Assembly (NCBI RefSeq): GCF_032854445.1 | Contig: NC_088307.1 | Span: 9,810,017 to 9,858,000 of the forward strand | Direction of reading: 5' to 3' | Source: Liolophura sinensis | Taxonomy: Eukaryota; Mollusca; Polyplacophora; Chitonida; Chitonidae | Length of the DNA stretch: 47,984 nt | In this document: positions 11,094 through 20,900 of the stretch, piece after piece | Layout: every line of letters begins with the position of its first letter | Numbering within the stretch: the first letter of the stretch is position 1 | Position numbers and translations under genes: made by a program | The notes under the pieces: generated by a model | The model's input: only the letters and a program-made list of their open reading frames with translations | Databases searched by the model: none | What the model was told of the DNA's origin: nothing

Positions 11094-11148
11094 TCTGATT
11101 GATGTTTTACGCCGTACTCAAGAATATTTCACTTATACGACGGCGGTG
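11094..11148 (-). mobile_element. SINE-A 3'-end fragment
   Basis: Only the 3' domain remains (GATGTTTTACGCCGTACTCA to CACTTATACGACGGCGG), nearly identical to consensus, with nothing of the core or head after it. Confidence 0.85.
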
Positions 11149-11185
11149 CCATAGATATATTTGAGCCCCCAGTTTGTATCAAGTT

Positions 11186-11334
11186 ATTTGATTTGATTGG
11201 TATTTAACGCCGCACTCAAGAATATTTTACTTACAAGAGAACCATAATAAGGAAGCCAGCATGAGCTGGACTTGAACTCACATAGACTGGGTCATTGCAC
11301 CATGTTAGCGTGCTAACTGCTCGGCCACGGAGGC
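11186..11334 (-). mobile_element. SINE-A with internal deletion
   Basis: Tail and 3' domain (11186-11235) are joined directly to the head-proximal segment GGAAGCCAGCATGAGCTGGA and the tRNA-like head ending near CGGCCACGGAGGC. About 120 bp of core are missing relative to 42819-43093. Confidence 0.85.
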
Positions 11335-12187
11335 AGCAGACCGCATTGTATCCGATTATGATCCACACTCATTCGAGAAGGAAAAGATATTTTACAATGA
11401 AGTTGGAATTCCGCAGATATTGTTACGGTAGCTATGGTGAGAGACAAATCACCTTACAAAAAGCATTCAGCAAGCTATCATATTTACCTATAATATAAAA
11501 GTAACATTTTAATAATGTTTAGTGATATTTATTAATAGAAAATAATGTTTGAGTCGTGTAAACGGTGGCCGTAACATATTGGGTAACAATAAGAACAAAA
11601 TAGCAAATCTCACACTATACAACGTTTAACATCATATTTTTCATTGAAAAGAGTCGTGGAGAAAGTTATCATGGACGTAGGCTGATGATATCTTCGCAAT
11701 AGCATGTAGGCGGAATTTCATGGCCTGATCCTGTGGGTCGTCTTGCCCCCGCCGAAGATGACCCCAGGCTGAAGGTGTCAGAGACGAACCGTTCACATGC
11801 TCTGGTTGATGACAGACAACAAGAGCATAACAACACAGCCACTGAATCAGTAATCAGACCGAAAAGATCTCAAGGGCGGACAACAGCAGTATTTAATAAA
11901 CACTGAACTGACAAGGGCCTTCGGTGCAAGATGATCGAAAAGAAGTTCTATTTTCATTATTTGATTGCAAACCAGTATATACTGATATGTTTCAATGCCA
12001 GCAGAACCGGAAGGGGGGTGATAGCTGATGATTCAGACTCCCCACTCTGACTTTTTTCTGGAAAGCAACCATTTTTCTTAGGCGCCTTTGTTTAATTTCA
12101 CACTTGCTCATCTGTGGAAAGAAGTGAAAATAACCAAAAAAATATATATAAACATCAGTCAAACTCGCTACCAACATTGCCTTAAGT
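11335..12187. other. No gene established
   Basis: Mostly featureless. On the minus strand a strong acceptor-like tract (TTTTCACTTCTTTCCACAG) precedes an ATG at 12111 that opens 39 codons to a stop at 11992; see findings. No donor or partner exon was found. Confidence 0.4.
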
Positions 12188-12903
12188 CAGTGACACGTAA
12201 CAACACAAGCTCTACCCATCGATATGTTGGAAGTCCATATTCTTGCAAAGAAAATGAATCTTAGTTTGGACACCAAGAAGTTAGTGCCTTGGGTGACGTC
12301 ATAATGACGTCAGTGGCATGCTGTACATATTGGGCGGACTTCAACATGTTTTGACGGCGGGCGACATCAGTTATATAAACTGCTATCGACTTTAATTTAA
12401 GCCCTGTTTCTGACACTGCCATATTTGACATCGTTCGCACGTTTCAGTATAAAATAACCTACATTATAAAATGAATTTTATTTTATCTTTATTTTATCTT
12501 TTTATCACACAGCAGTATGGTTTTAGAGTTGCCTGTTAGGGAATTCTGTTATAAAGCAACAGCAAAAACAACAACAAGAAAAAAAAACAAAAAACAACCA
12601 ACCCTCCCCCCCCCCCAAAAAAAACAATTTAGCGTATTTAAGGAGTCATAAATGTAGCTGTGTTACTGCGTGAAGTCTCTTCTAATCTCTACTCTGCACG
12701 CTCACTGGTCATCATGCCACTTGTTTCTTAGTGATTATGACGTCACCTGAGATAATGAGAGAGTTCTTGGTGTTGAAACCAGGCTTATGGGGTTTAACAT
12801 TATGAATTAAAAATAGTATTATTATTGTATTTACCTTGCAATAATGTAGACGTACATCATATCATGTGTATATGTGTAGAGGCTGTGTTGTTACGTGTCA
12901 CTA
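12188..12903. mobile_element. FB-1: 716-bp fold-back DNA element
   Basis: Left end AGTGACACGTAACAACACAA matches the reverse complement of the right end (AGTGACACGTAACAACACAG) and pairing continues through CTCTACNCAT. A second inverted pair lies inside: GACACCAAGAA, GTGACGTCATAAT and GTGGCATG on the left (about 12270-12320) have counterparts in reverse at about 12705-12775. So inverted arms reach at least 140 bp with gaps. The middle contains A- and C-rich simple sequence and no transposase. Best read as a non-autonomous class II element. Ends of the YAGTG type do not settle the superfamily. Confidence 0.7.
12294..12312. promoter_or_regulatory. Paired CRE palindromes
   Basis: Two perfect TGACGTCA octamers (12294-12301 and 12305-12312) are separated by TAA. 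A third lies in the opposite arm of the same element (near 12737-12744). These match the CREB/ATF consensus. Because they sit in the inverted arms of FB-1, they may be a transposon feature and not a host promoter. Confidence 0.4.
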
Positions 12904-13389
12904 AGGAAAGGCAGTAGGACTCATTTTACATATAGCTGAATATAGGCGACTGGTTAAAAGCAGTAGAGAATAGTCAGAGAGTTTTGAGGGGGGCCTAGTT
13001 AACGCGGCGATAGGGGTTTACTGGTCGCTGGTAGAATGGAAAACAATGGCCTTTTTCTAACATGCGGTGACCACGTTGTGGAGATCACGTGATCTCCAAA
13101 TCCGGGATGTCTTACAGAATAAAAAAAAAAAAAAAAAACTCTAGCTGTCCTTAAAGGACAAGACCAGTGATTGGATTCCAGTTGTTTCTAGAAGCTTTTT
13201 CGTAAACATACAACCCATGACAACCTAAATCAGTTTTTAATTAATGTAACCAATTCATTCAAGGATATTGTGCATATAGACGATGCAACGGTTAACAACA
13301 TTCTGCTAGTGTTACACTATCTGGTGATGTGGCAGAGGTGTGGTGCGGCTATTCACCGAAACAAATAGTCATCCCTCATATCAAAGACC
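12904..13389. other. No gene seen
   Basis: Contains a perfect 20-bp palindrome (listed separately) and an A-run at about 13121-13138. Nothing else recognised. Confidence 0.5.
13079..13098. promoter_or_regulatory. 20-bp perfect palindrome centred on CACGTG
   Basis: TGGAGATCACGTGATCTCCA equals its own reverse complement. The centre is a canonical E-box (bHLH, USF/MITF/TFE type, extended ATCACGTGAT). No neighbouring gene is evident, so function is unknown. Confidence 0.35.
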
Positions 13390-13460
13390 TTCACTCAAAA
13401 AATCATTGTGTTAATTTTAACAGAAAGTTTGTTGTCTGAGCGATATCACATCTTGCTGAC
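13388..13460 (+). repeat. Repeat F fragment
   Basis: Shares the order ACTCAAAAAAT, TGTGTTAATTTTAACAGAA and GTCTGAGCGAT with copies at 40588 and 41858. Confidence 0.55.
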
Positions 13461-13775
13461 GATGGACTCCGCACGGCACCATAGACTGCTGGAAAGTGCC
13501 TTCAAATTCACTGTCCTTAATATATAAATTTTACTAAATCAACTATCTTTTTACGGGGTACAAAATAGCAGAATAAAGTTTGTATACTTAATAGTACTTG
13601 TTATCACATGTATGTGACGTTGATCCGTCACTTTATCCGTTAATAATTGTTTTCTTCAGAAATCTTGACCAAAAACAATGCAAAACGACGCGTGCTATCT
13701 TAAAGTCCTTCTGCTCAATTCGAAGTAGCAACAACAATGTGTTGGTGAAAAAAGCGAAGAATTCTTTGAGAGAAA

Positions 13776-13977
13776 ACTCCATTCTGACTATTGATTGAGT
13801 CATATTGAAGTGAAAATAATAAATTTGTCTTTCTATTTTGATTTGACTGGCTTGTTGCGTCGTACTCAGGAATTCGTACTCCATTCTGACTATTGATTGA
13901 GTCATATTGAAGTGAAAATAATAAATTTGTCTTTCTATTTTGATTTGACTGGCTTGTTGCGTCGTACTCAGGAATTA
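13776..13977. repeat. Essentially identical 102-bp tandem duplication
   Basis: Two copies (13776-13877 and 13878-13977) from ACTCCATTCTGACTATTGAT to GTCGTACTCAGGAATT, with no mismatch seen by eye. Each includes a SINE-A tail fragment, so duplication post-dates that insertion. A very recent event, or an assembly artefact. Confidence 0.95.
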
Positions 13978-13983
13978 TCTATA

Positions 13984-14145
13984 AATATTTATTTATTTAT
14001 TTATTTCATTGGTGTGTTACGCCGTACTCTAGAATATTTCACCTATACGACGGCGGTCAGCATTATGGTGAGAGGAAACCGGGAAGACCTTCCCACGTAG
14101 GGCCGGAGACGAAGCCAGCATGACCGACCGCATTGGTGAGAGGCT
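13984..14145 (-). mobile_element. SINE-A, lacking most of the head
   Basis: Tail (ATTTATTTATTTATTTCATT), 3' domain and part of the core up to GCATTGGTGAGAGGCT. The central GC-rich segment and the A-box region are missing. Confidence 0.88.
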
Positions 14146-14367
14146 TATCCATTTATAGGACAGCAGTGAGGTTTTTATACAAAACAGTACCCAGAGTAAA
14201 CCTCCAGTCTTCCCCAGTTACGTGATAAACCTTCTAACTTCAAAACCATATCGCGAACAAGCGATTGCTGGATTTGAACATACAGCCTCACTGGTGTGTG
14301 TCCGATTAGCTGTGGTGAGGACAACTCTTTATACAAACAAGCATGCTGCTTAAAAGTACGAATTATA

Positions 14368-14745
14368 TACAATAGAATGTAAATTATATTGCAATATCTC
14401 GAGAAAATAACATACTGATTCTCGTCTCTGACTGGCCAATCTCGTTTTGATCCCGGCTAAACAATATTTGCTGTCTTGCAAAGATTGTATCGATGTGGTA
14501 CAAAAATATCGTTGTCCAAGCAAATCTGGCGTTATTTAATTGGTAGCATGTTGACTGCTTTTGCTATTCGAAAGAAGTCATCAGAATTTTGATATCTAAT
14601 TATGATAAAGTGAAATAATTAAAAATTTGCAAAAAATCCGTTGACCACACTGAATTTAGTTTTCGTTTCTGTTCACGGCTTTGTCTTGGATATCTCCCAA
14701 CGTGCATTTCGAGGAATACCGGGCTTATCCCAAGGTACGAACTAC
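14368..14745 (+). repeat. Paralogous segment H, copy 1
   Basis: Aligns by eye with 16463-16945 in the same order through many anchors: GACTGGCCAAT, ATTTGCTGTCTTGC, GCGTTATTTAATTGGTAGCA, GTCATCAGAATTT, TGAATTTAGTTTTCGTTTCT and GGTACGAAC. Either an old segmental duplication or an unrecognised dispersed repeat. No intact ORF. Confidence 0.8.
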
Positions 14746-14897
14746 TCTCGCAAAGTTCAGTTTATTGCTGATTTGTAACATAACAAATATCTTGATGAAA
14801 AAAAAAAACAGTATCAAAAGGGAGTGTTATATTTAAATCCCTTTTTCGTATAGTTCGGAGTATAGCAACAACAGTGTGTTAGTGAAGAAGTGTAGCG

Positions 14898-15167
14898 GAG
14901 GGGCCTCCGTGAGGGTGTGGGCACGTCAGCGCGGCATAATGATCCAGGAGCCTCTCACTAATGCGGTCGCTGTGGGTTCAAGTCCAACTCTCCTCTCCGC
15001 CCGTAAGTCCGCCAGCAAACCGGAAGATAGTCGTGGGTGCTCCCCGGGCTCTGCCGGACTCCCTCCCATCGTAATGCTGGCCGCCGTGGTATAAATGAAA
15101 TATTCTTCAGGAGGGCATAAAGCACCAAACAAAAGAAAAAAATAAATAAGTAAATACATACATAAAT
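14898..15167 (+). mobile_element. SINE-A with clean 13-bp target-site duplication
   Basis: Sense copy bounded by the direct repeat AAGAAGTGTAGCG at 14885-14897 and 15168-15180. The B-box region reads GTGGGTTCAAGTCC. The A-box side is altered (GTGAGGGTGTGGGCACG). The tail is A-rich with TAAATA units. The intact duplication implies a fairly recent, LINE-type target-primed insertion. Confidence 0.95.
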
Positions 15168-15229
15168 AAGAAGTGTAGCGCACTTTAAAACAAGACTATT
15201 CAGGAAAATCCTTGAAATAAAGCTTTAAT

Positions 15230-15302
15230 TTATGTATTTGATTTGATCTAATGCAGTTTTTACTTCGTTCTCAGGACATATTCATTTATACGACAATGGT
15301 GA
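15230..15302 (-). mobile_element. Diverged SINE-A tail fragment
   Basis: TTTGATTTGATCTAATGCAG then CGTTCTCAGGACATATTCAT and TTATACGACAATGG correspond to the 3' domain. It abuts the first unit of the minisatellite that follows. Confidence 0.65.
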
Positions 15303-16070
15303 GCTTTACAGCGTAAAGAGTAAGACCAGAGTAGTGACGACAGCGGTGAGCTTTACAGGGTAAAGAGTAAAATCAGAGCAGTGACGACAGTGGTGGGCTT
15401 TACAGGCGACAGTGGTGAGCTTTACAGCGTAAAGAGTAAAATCAGAGCAGTGACCACAGTGGTGAGCTTTACAGGCGGCAGTGGTGAGCTTTACAGCGTA
15501 AAGAGTAAAATCAGAGCAGTGACGACAGTGGTGAGCTTTACAGCGTAAAGAGTAAAATCAGAGCAGTGACCACAGTGGTGGGCTTTACAGGCAACAGTGG
15601 TGAGCTTTACAGCGTAAAGAGTAAGACCAGAGTAGTGACGACAGAGGTGAGCTTTACAGGCGACAGTGGTGAGCTTTACAGCGTAAAGAGTAAAATCAGA
15701 GCAGTGACCACAGTGGTGGGCTTTACAGGCGACAGTGGTGAGCTTTACAACGTAAAGAGTAAAATCAGAGCAGTGACGACAGTGGTGAGCTTTACAGCGT
15801 AAAGGGTAAAATCAGAGCAGTGACCACAGTGGTGAGCTTTACAGCGTAAAGAGTAAAATCGGAGCAGTGACCACAGTGGTGAGCTTTACAGCGTAAAGAG
15901 TAAAATCAGAGCAGTGACCACAGTGGTGAGCTTTACAGCGTAAAGAGTAAAATCAGAGCAGTGACGACAGTGGTGAGCTTTACAGCGTAAAGAGTAAAAT
16001 CAGAGCAGTGACGACAGTGGTGAGCTTTACGGCGTAAAGAGTAAAATCAGAGTAGTGACGACAGGGTGAT
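15303..16070 (+). repeat. 47/69-bp minisatellite derived from the end of repeat D
   Basis: About 14 units carrying GTAAAGAGTAAAATCAGAGC then AGTGACGACAGTGGTGAGCT. Short units are 47 bp. Long units add about 22 bp (GGGCTTTACAGGCGACAGTG), and runs of long units (69 = 3 x 23) create a spurious 23-residue repeat frame at 15566-15802. The final unit passes without a break into the body of repeat D (16071 on), and the unit matches the GAGAGTAAAACCAGAGCAGC start seen in other D copies. Confidence 0.95.
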
Positions 16071-16292
16071 AGCTGGCAAATGGGCACACGTAACCAGTGA
16101 AATACGACCGCTTGTCAATTTTACCTCAGTTAGGGTTTTGTTCTAACTGTCCATGTAAATACTTCAACAGTAGCGAATTACATGCCCCCTAGCACCATGG
16201 CTTAAACAAGAAGCAGACAAGGAAAAAATGCAGTGATGTTACTTACAATTTATTATGCATCACTGGCCTAGAATTATTCTAAACGCTGTATT
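16071..16292 (+). repeat. Repeat D, long copy
   Basis: Repeat D in order: GTGATAGCTGGCAAATGG, CACACGTAACCAGTGAAATA, CTTGTCAATTTTACCTCAGT, TAGGGTTTTGTTCTAACTGT, CCCCCTAGCACCATGGCTTA and AAAAAATGCAGTGATGTTAC, ending near ATTCTAAACGCTGT. At least ten other copies lie in this window. It has no tRNA-like head, no A-tail and no ORF; its transposon class is unknown. Confidence 0.85.
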
Positions 16293-16329
16293 GCCATTAC
16301 ATTTAAAATAATAACCTTAAAGCATTAAA

Positions 16330-16450
16330 AGTACATAGACGACAGTGTGATAATTTTCAAATGGTCACATGAAACCAGTCAAGTCCGGCCACTCTACCAG
16401 TTTATCTCAGTTAGGGATTTAACGGTTTAAGTAAATGAATCAGCAGGGTT
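16330..16450 (+). repeat. Repeat D, diverged 5' part
   Basis: GACGACAGTGTGATAATTTT, AAATGGTCACATGAAACCAG and TTTATCTCAGTTAGGGATTT match the first half of repeat D. It follows the first copy in the same orientation. Confidence 0.75.
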
Positions 16451-16462
16451 TATATGCACATT

Positions 16463-16945
16463 AGAATAGAATAATGTAGCTTATATACAGATAACACAGG
16501 CATTTTGCAAGATTAAGAGAACAACTCAGCGGAAAATAGCGTCATCCTGGTTCTTGTCGCTCACTGGCCATTCGAGCTTTGTTCCCAGCTAAAAAAAACT
16601 GAAAGTCGAGATTTGCTGTCTTGCGAAGATTTATTTTTTGTGACGCAAGAACATATGAATGTGTTATATACAGTCCCACATACGGACGGCATAGTCTAAG
16701 TAGCGTTATTTAATTGGTAGCAATTTTACTCCGCTCACTATACCACATATGTCATCCGAATTTCCATTTCCGTTTAAATTAGATGAACTAAACAAAAAGT
16801 TCGAAAAAATGAGTCGAGTATACGTTGAATTTAGTTTTCGTTTCTCTTCAGCATTTTTGCTCAGCGACGTTCAATTCTTGTCCGGATTTCTCCGACCTGC
16901 ATACAGGAATACAGGTAGGCCTTTGTACGAACCATTATTTATCAT
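16463..16945 (+). repeat. Paralogous segment H, copy 2
   Basis: Partner of 14368-14745, about 2.1 kb away in direct orientation, with extra sequence around 16640-16700. An open frame at 16749-16949 is not preserved in copy 1 and is not considered a gene. Confidence 0.8.
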
Positions 16946-16972
16946 ATAACATTCTTCACGAATATTAAAAAA

Positions 16973-17250
16973 GGAAGTTGTAACTTCCTCGCTTGGCGTT
17001 CAGCATGAAGGGAATAGTGCAACGACTGGTTGACCCGTATCAGTATAATGGCTCGGGCGGGGCGGCTTACTTGCCTTCGGTAAATCGTCTCATTGAAGCA
17101 GTACTAGATAAAAGAGTGGAAGTCCGGAAATCCGTCCTGCAACAAGAAGGTACATTACATACACCCTAATGATTCCTTCGTCGTCATATGACTGAAAAAT
17201 TCTTGAGCACGACGTTAAACCCCAAGCACTCACTCACTCACTCACTCATC
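16973..17250 (+). repeat. Dispersed repeat B, 5'-shortened copy
   Basis: Begins at the inverted repeat GGAAGTTGTAACTTCC and ends GACGTTAAACCCCAAGCACT followed by (CACT)n. It aligns with the minus-strand copy at 1146-1411 over its whole length. Confidence 0.88.
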
Positions 17251-17338
17251 ACGAATATATTTTGATGTCGACATAAATGTATTTCCCTTTTTTTGTCAAA
17301 AAACTTTTCGTGACACTTTTTGCATCACGAAAATTTTA

Positions 17339-17341
<3 letters not shown>

Positions 17342-17412
<71 letters not shown>
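17342..17412. repeat. (AT)n microsatellite
   Basis: About 35 uninterrupted AT units, directly abutting the retroelement 3' fragment that follows. Confidence 0.98.
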
Positions 17413-17415
<3 letters not shown>

Positions 17416-17580
17416 TGAACAGTTGTCAACCAATAAGGACGTTCTAGGTCAGTAATCGCAAGGCCAATTCCTCAAAACAACCTATAACAAAAACTACCGA
17501 GGAAAGTATATAAAGTTTTCATTGATGTTGGGAAGACGAAAGGCATGTTCTAGGCGACTGGGTGAAATATTTCGAAATTT
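17413..17580 (-). mobile_element. Penelope-like element 3' fragment
   Basis: On minus: TCACCCAGTCGCCTAGAACA, CTTTATATACTTTCC, GAGGAATTGGCC and AACGTCCTTATTGGTTGACA match the non-coding 3' region at 24660-24845 and 34520-34715. No coding part remains. Confidence 0.7.
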
Positions 17581-18268
17581 CGACTTTATTACGTCATTCA
17601 GTTGGTATCACGATTTGGAGCAAACCATGCCCCTATACCTAGAGTGTTACTGTATACGATGTCTCTGTGTGTCATCAGAGTCTTTGGCTGACCCAACAGA
17701 AAGTCGAAATTTCAAAACAAAAAGTAAAAAATGTCCAGGAAAAGGTTAAAATTTATATCACAAATACCCCCCACCGTGACGTCAAGGCTTCCGTAATAAT
17801 GTAATTAATACTTGAAAGAAAATTGATTTCATACAAAGGTGATAATGGGTTAGCTATTACAGTGGCAGACCGTATCATTCTCTATAAAAGAAATTAAAGT
17901 AAATATTTGCGGTTTTCTTTTCTACTGCGTTTTAATGCCTTCATCGTCATAAACATTCTAATCAAATATATTAGCTTTAGGGCCAAGTCAATTATAAGTT
18001 ATAATTTATGCATTAAAATATGAAAATCTAATTTTCAACAGCAAAAAGCTACTGGACGCTTTAACGCCCCAAATTAAGCATGTGTCACACCATAAGTGGC
18101 ACTTAGCCGAGGATTATGCGCGTATAGAATACATGATACCATACATGTTCGTCACATACACAGCTGGATAAAGTCAGGTTTAGTGGTGGATGTAAATCAG
18201 AGTGCCCGGATTTAATCTCAACAGGTCGCCAGGTACCTGAAGAATCTTTTGAAATGACGAGAGAAGCG
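17581..18268. other. No feature recognised
   Basis: AT-rich DNA; the plus frame 17522-17749 mostly overlaps antisense retroelement sequence and is not credible as a gene. Confidence 0.5.
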
Positions 18269-18430
18269 AGGGTTCTGTCGGAAGACCTTATAGGTCAAAA
18301 GTTGAACCAAAGAGAGCTGCTTGGATTCTCCTACAACCTCAGAGGCCAAACGTCGAACTAACGAAAGCTGCATGGATTCTGCCCTACGACTTCATAGGTC
18401 AAAAGTCGAATAAACGGCAGCTCCATGAGT
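18269..18430. repeat. Degenerate ~52-bp triplicated repeat
   Basis: Three diverged units starting at 18270 (GGTTCTGTCGGAAGACC), 18323 (GGATTCTCCTACAACC) and 18374 (GGATTCTGCCCTACGAC), each followed by AGGTCAAAAGT-like and AAAGCTGC-like segments. Confidence 0.7.
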
Positions 18431-18468
18431 TATCTCCTCTGACCGCATTGACCAGGAGCCGATCTCAT

Positions 18469-19022
18469 TTAAAGGGGAAGAAAATATAAAAACATGATGC
18501 CAAATTAAGATGAATGAGCGTCAAAAGTTATTTACAAATATGATCTTTAATATTTTTTTGGATTTTTTTCAAGAGAAAAGGGTATTTCAAAATATTTTTG
18601 TATGGTGGGTATTTGGGGCCAACATTTGGTATTTTTCGTTGAGGCACAATAATGTTCTAAATAAGGATGTGATGCATATCTAATAAATTTATTCGAATGT
18701 AAATTTGTTGTTTATATCAAAACATATGCATTTAAACTAAATTATGATAATATTTATGAATATATCAAAAATATAAATATGATCCAAATTGAGGTTTAAT
18801 ACATTTGTCAGCTGAAAAAAAATTCTAGTGCAAAAATATTTATTACATCTGTGTTACATCCTTATTTATGGTATCGAATACCCACCATACAAAAATTATT
18901 TTCAAGCGTCTTTTTCTCCTTAAGGTAAAATCGGAAAAAATATTGAAGACTACATTTAGGAATAGCTTTTCGCACTCTTTCATCTGAATCTATGTCATTT
19001 TTATGTTTTCTCCACCTTTAAG
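18469..19022. mobile_element. FB-2: 554-bp fold-back element with ~240-bp arms
   Basis: Left arm (18469-about 18715) and right arm (about 18785-19022) are inverted copies. Left TTAAAGGGGAAGAAAATATA pairs with right-arm reverse complement TTAAAGGTGGAGAAAACATA. GTATGGTGGGTATT and AATAAGGATGT also recur in inverted order, leaving a central spacer of about 70 bp. Single arms occur at 33010-33110, 34236-34310 and 42562-42800. No ORF; a MITE or fold-back transposon of unknown superfamily. Confidence 0.85.
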
Positions 19023-19261
19023 AAAGTATCTCAGTTTTAATTTTATTGCAGTTGTTCTTACACAGTAATGACATTACTGGGCCATCTTTAACACAATATT
19101 GTACCAATATGATTGGTTTATGTTACGACAACTCCCAGGTGGGAGTAATTCTAGACGAGTGACGTCTGGTAAATTGCAATTAATATCACTGCTGTTTTAA
19201 CACAATTCTGTGTAAATTGTGGTGGTAGGAATGTTCAAAATGCTACCATTTGCTGCAAGAC
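19023..19261. repeat. Possible repeat F remnants
   Basis: TTTAACACAATATTGTACC and TTTTAACACAATTCTGTGTA resemble repeat F blocks. The boundaries are unclear. Confidence 0.3.
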
Positions 19262-19345
19262 TTCGAGCCATTTTTTTTTCAACTATCACACTGTAACCAC
19301 TGCTGTGGTTTTACCCTCTTTACTGCAGTCTTTACACATTATAAC
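19262..19345 (-). repeat. Repeat D 5'-end fragment
   Basis: AACTATCACACTGTAACCAC and TGCTGTGGTTTTACCCTCTT are the antisense of the repeat D start. Confidence 0.6.
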
Positions 19346-20645
19346 CCGTCAACCAAGTTAGGACAGGTCATTTACTTACTACAGCTTGGGCATATCATAT
19401 ATATTTGGAGTGGGTATTTCAAAAAGTGATAATGCTTTGATGAATTCATTAGCGCACGGAGGACTGGGTTGAAAAGTAACAAGCAATATTAAGTACAAGT
19501 AAGTACAAGTATTAAATACAAGTAACGAGCATGTGTCAGCATGCTATAAATGAATCCAAACCGACCAATGTTATCAATATAATTTTAATATATTTAGTTT
19601 ACCTTACGTTTTACGTACGCTTTGCGCTTGAATCAACCCGTACCAGGCTTATTATTTATTATAATTCCAGATAAGAATCTTTTCATTTACCTGCACGCTA
19701 ACTTCATGGCAATAAAGTACGTGCATGCACGTAGTGTAGTTAGTGCCGATCCTTGTTCGGTTCATGTTTAGGTGAATAATTTCAGACATTATCAAGGTCT
19801 GGAATTTGCCTGTAACTTGATATTCACGCATACTGTGCATGTGCCTTGAATACATGTTCTTCTATCGGTCTGATCAGTCAGACAGCGTTATGAACTCCTC
19901 CCACTGCATCTGCTGCGTTCTGGACTAAGACATCTCCGTATCGACGCGTGAAATTTCTTACCTGTTTTTATTTTTACGCGTATTATTAATATGTCATAAA
20001 AGGTGTCTGATAATTTATCCGGACTTGTGCGCAGTTTAATCATTAATAACAACTCGTGTATTAAATTAATATTGGGTAGCGTAGCCTTGGGAAAATGTGG
20101 TCGAACACTATCAAACAAACAAGGGTTCTCTTTGTTTAAAAGTCATGAATTATGGTTTATCCTATTCAGTTTAGACACTTTTGTTGTCTTTGTCCAGCTT
20201 TTATTATTTCTCATGTAAAATAAAGGCTACTTGTAGGCCTATATTTTATAAAATTATAGAATTTATAAAAGCTGGAAATGTAGGGGTTGATTACCTTTTC
20301 TTATGATTTTGTATCCATAATCTAAGGTTTTCTGCTCAACTTATAGAATACAAAGCTTTTTATAGGTAGTTTGAAACATGAATTGAACGGGCGACACAAC
20401 TTCGTTTTCCATAAAACTTAGTTTAAGACGAAAAAGAAAGAAAAAAAAACGGCCAGTTGGTGGAAATATTGTCTTATAAAAATTGTTCTTATTTGTGTTT
20501 TTAACAATGTTTCAGTATCTTCTTGTGCTCTAATTCCTTTAAATTCTTCATATTTACCCTCATGTATTTTTCTTTTGCATTTGATTTTAGATTTTATTAT
20601 TTCTTTATTAAAATTCTCTGCAAAAATTCAATGTTGACATCGTTC
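19346..20645. other. No feature recognised
   Basis: AT-rich. A short AAGTACAAGT tandem repeat lies at about 19493-19510. Overlapping frames near 19888-20218 have no supporting signals. Confidence 0.5.
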
Positions 20646-20900
20646 GCTTAAATCTTATGAACGGGAGCGCCTGTTAATAAACCCACAGCAAAAACGTTGT
20701 TATCGCGCGATGTTTTATGCACGCTGGGAGCCAGGTGCGACATCCACCGCCAGGCTCTTCCTGATACAGACATAATAGGCCAGCTTCCATACGGCGAGAG
20801 ATCAGCTTGGTCGAGGTAACAACGACCCTGCTCGTCAGATCTTATCTCTCGTAACCAAACATAATAAAGCTTCCGCCGTTTAAAGCCCGCTGTCAACCGT
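20646..20900 (-). other. GC-richer island with an 82-codon open frame
   Basis: This segment is visibly richer in GC than its flanks and carries a minus-strand frame from 20896 to 20648 (begins MTAGFKRRKLYYVWLREIRS). No protein family was recognised and no convincing splice sites bound it. It could be an exon fragment, a pseudogene or an unrecognised repeat. Confidence 0.25.

Noticed and set aside
15566-15802. Open frame with a 23-residue repeat
   Set aside because: Artefact of 69-bp units in the repeat D-derived minisatellite; the shorter 47-bp units break the frame and no start or splice context exists.
16749-16949. 66-codon frame in segment H copy 2
   Set aside because: The paralogous copy at 14368-14745 has no matching open frame, so there is no sign of coding constraint.
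17522-17749. 75-codon plus-strand frame
   Set aside because: It overlaps the antisense 3' non-coding region of the retroelement.
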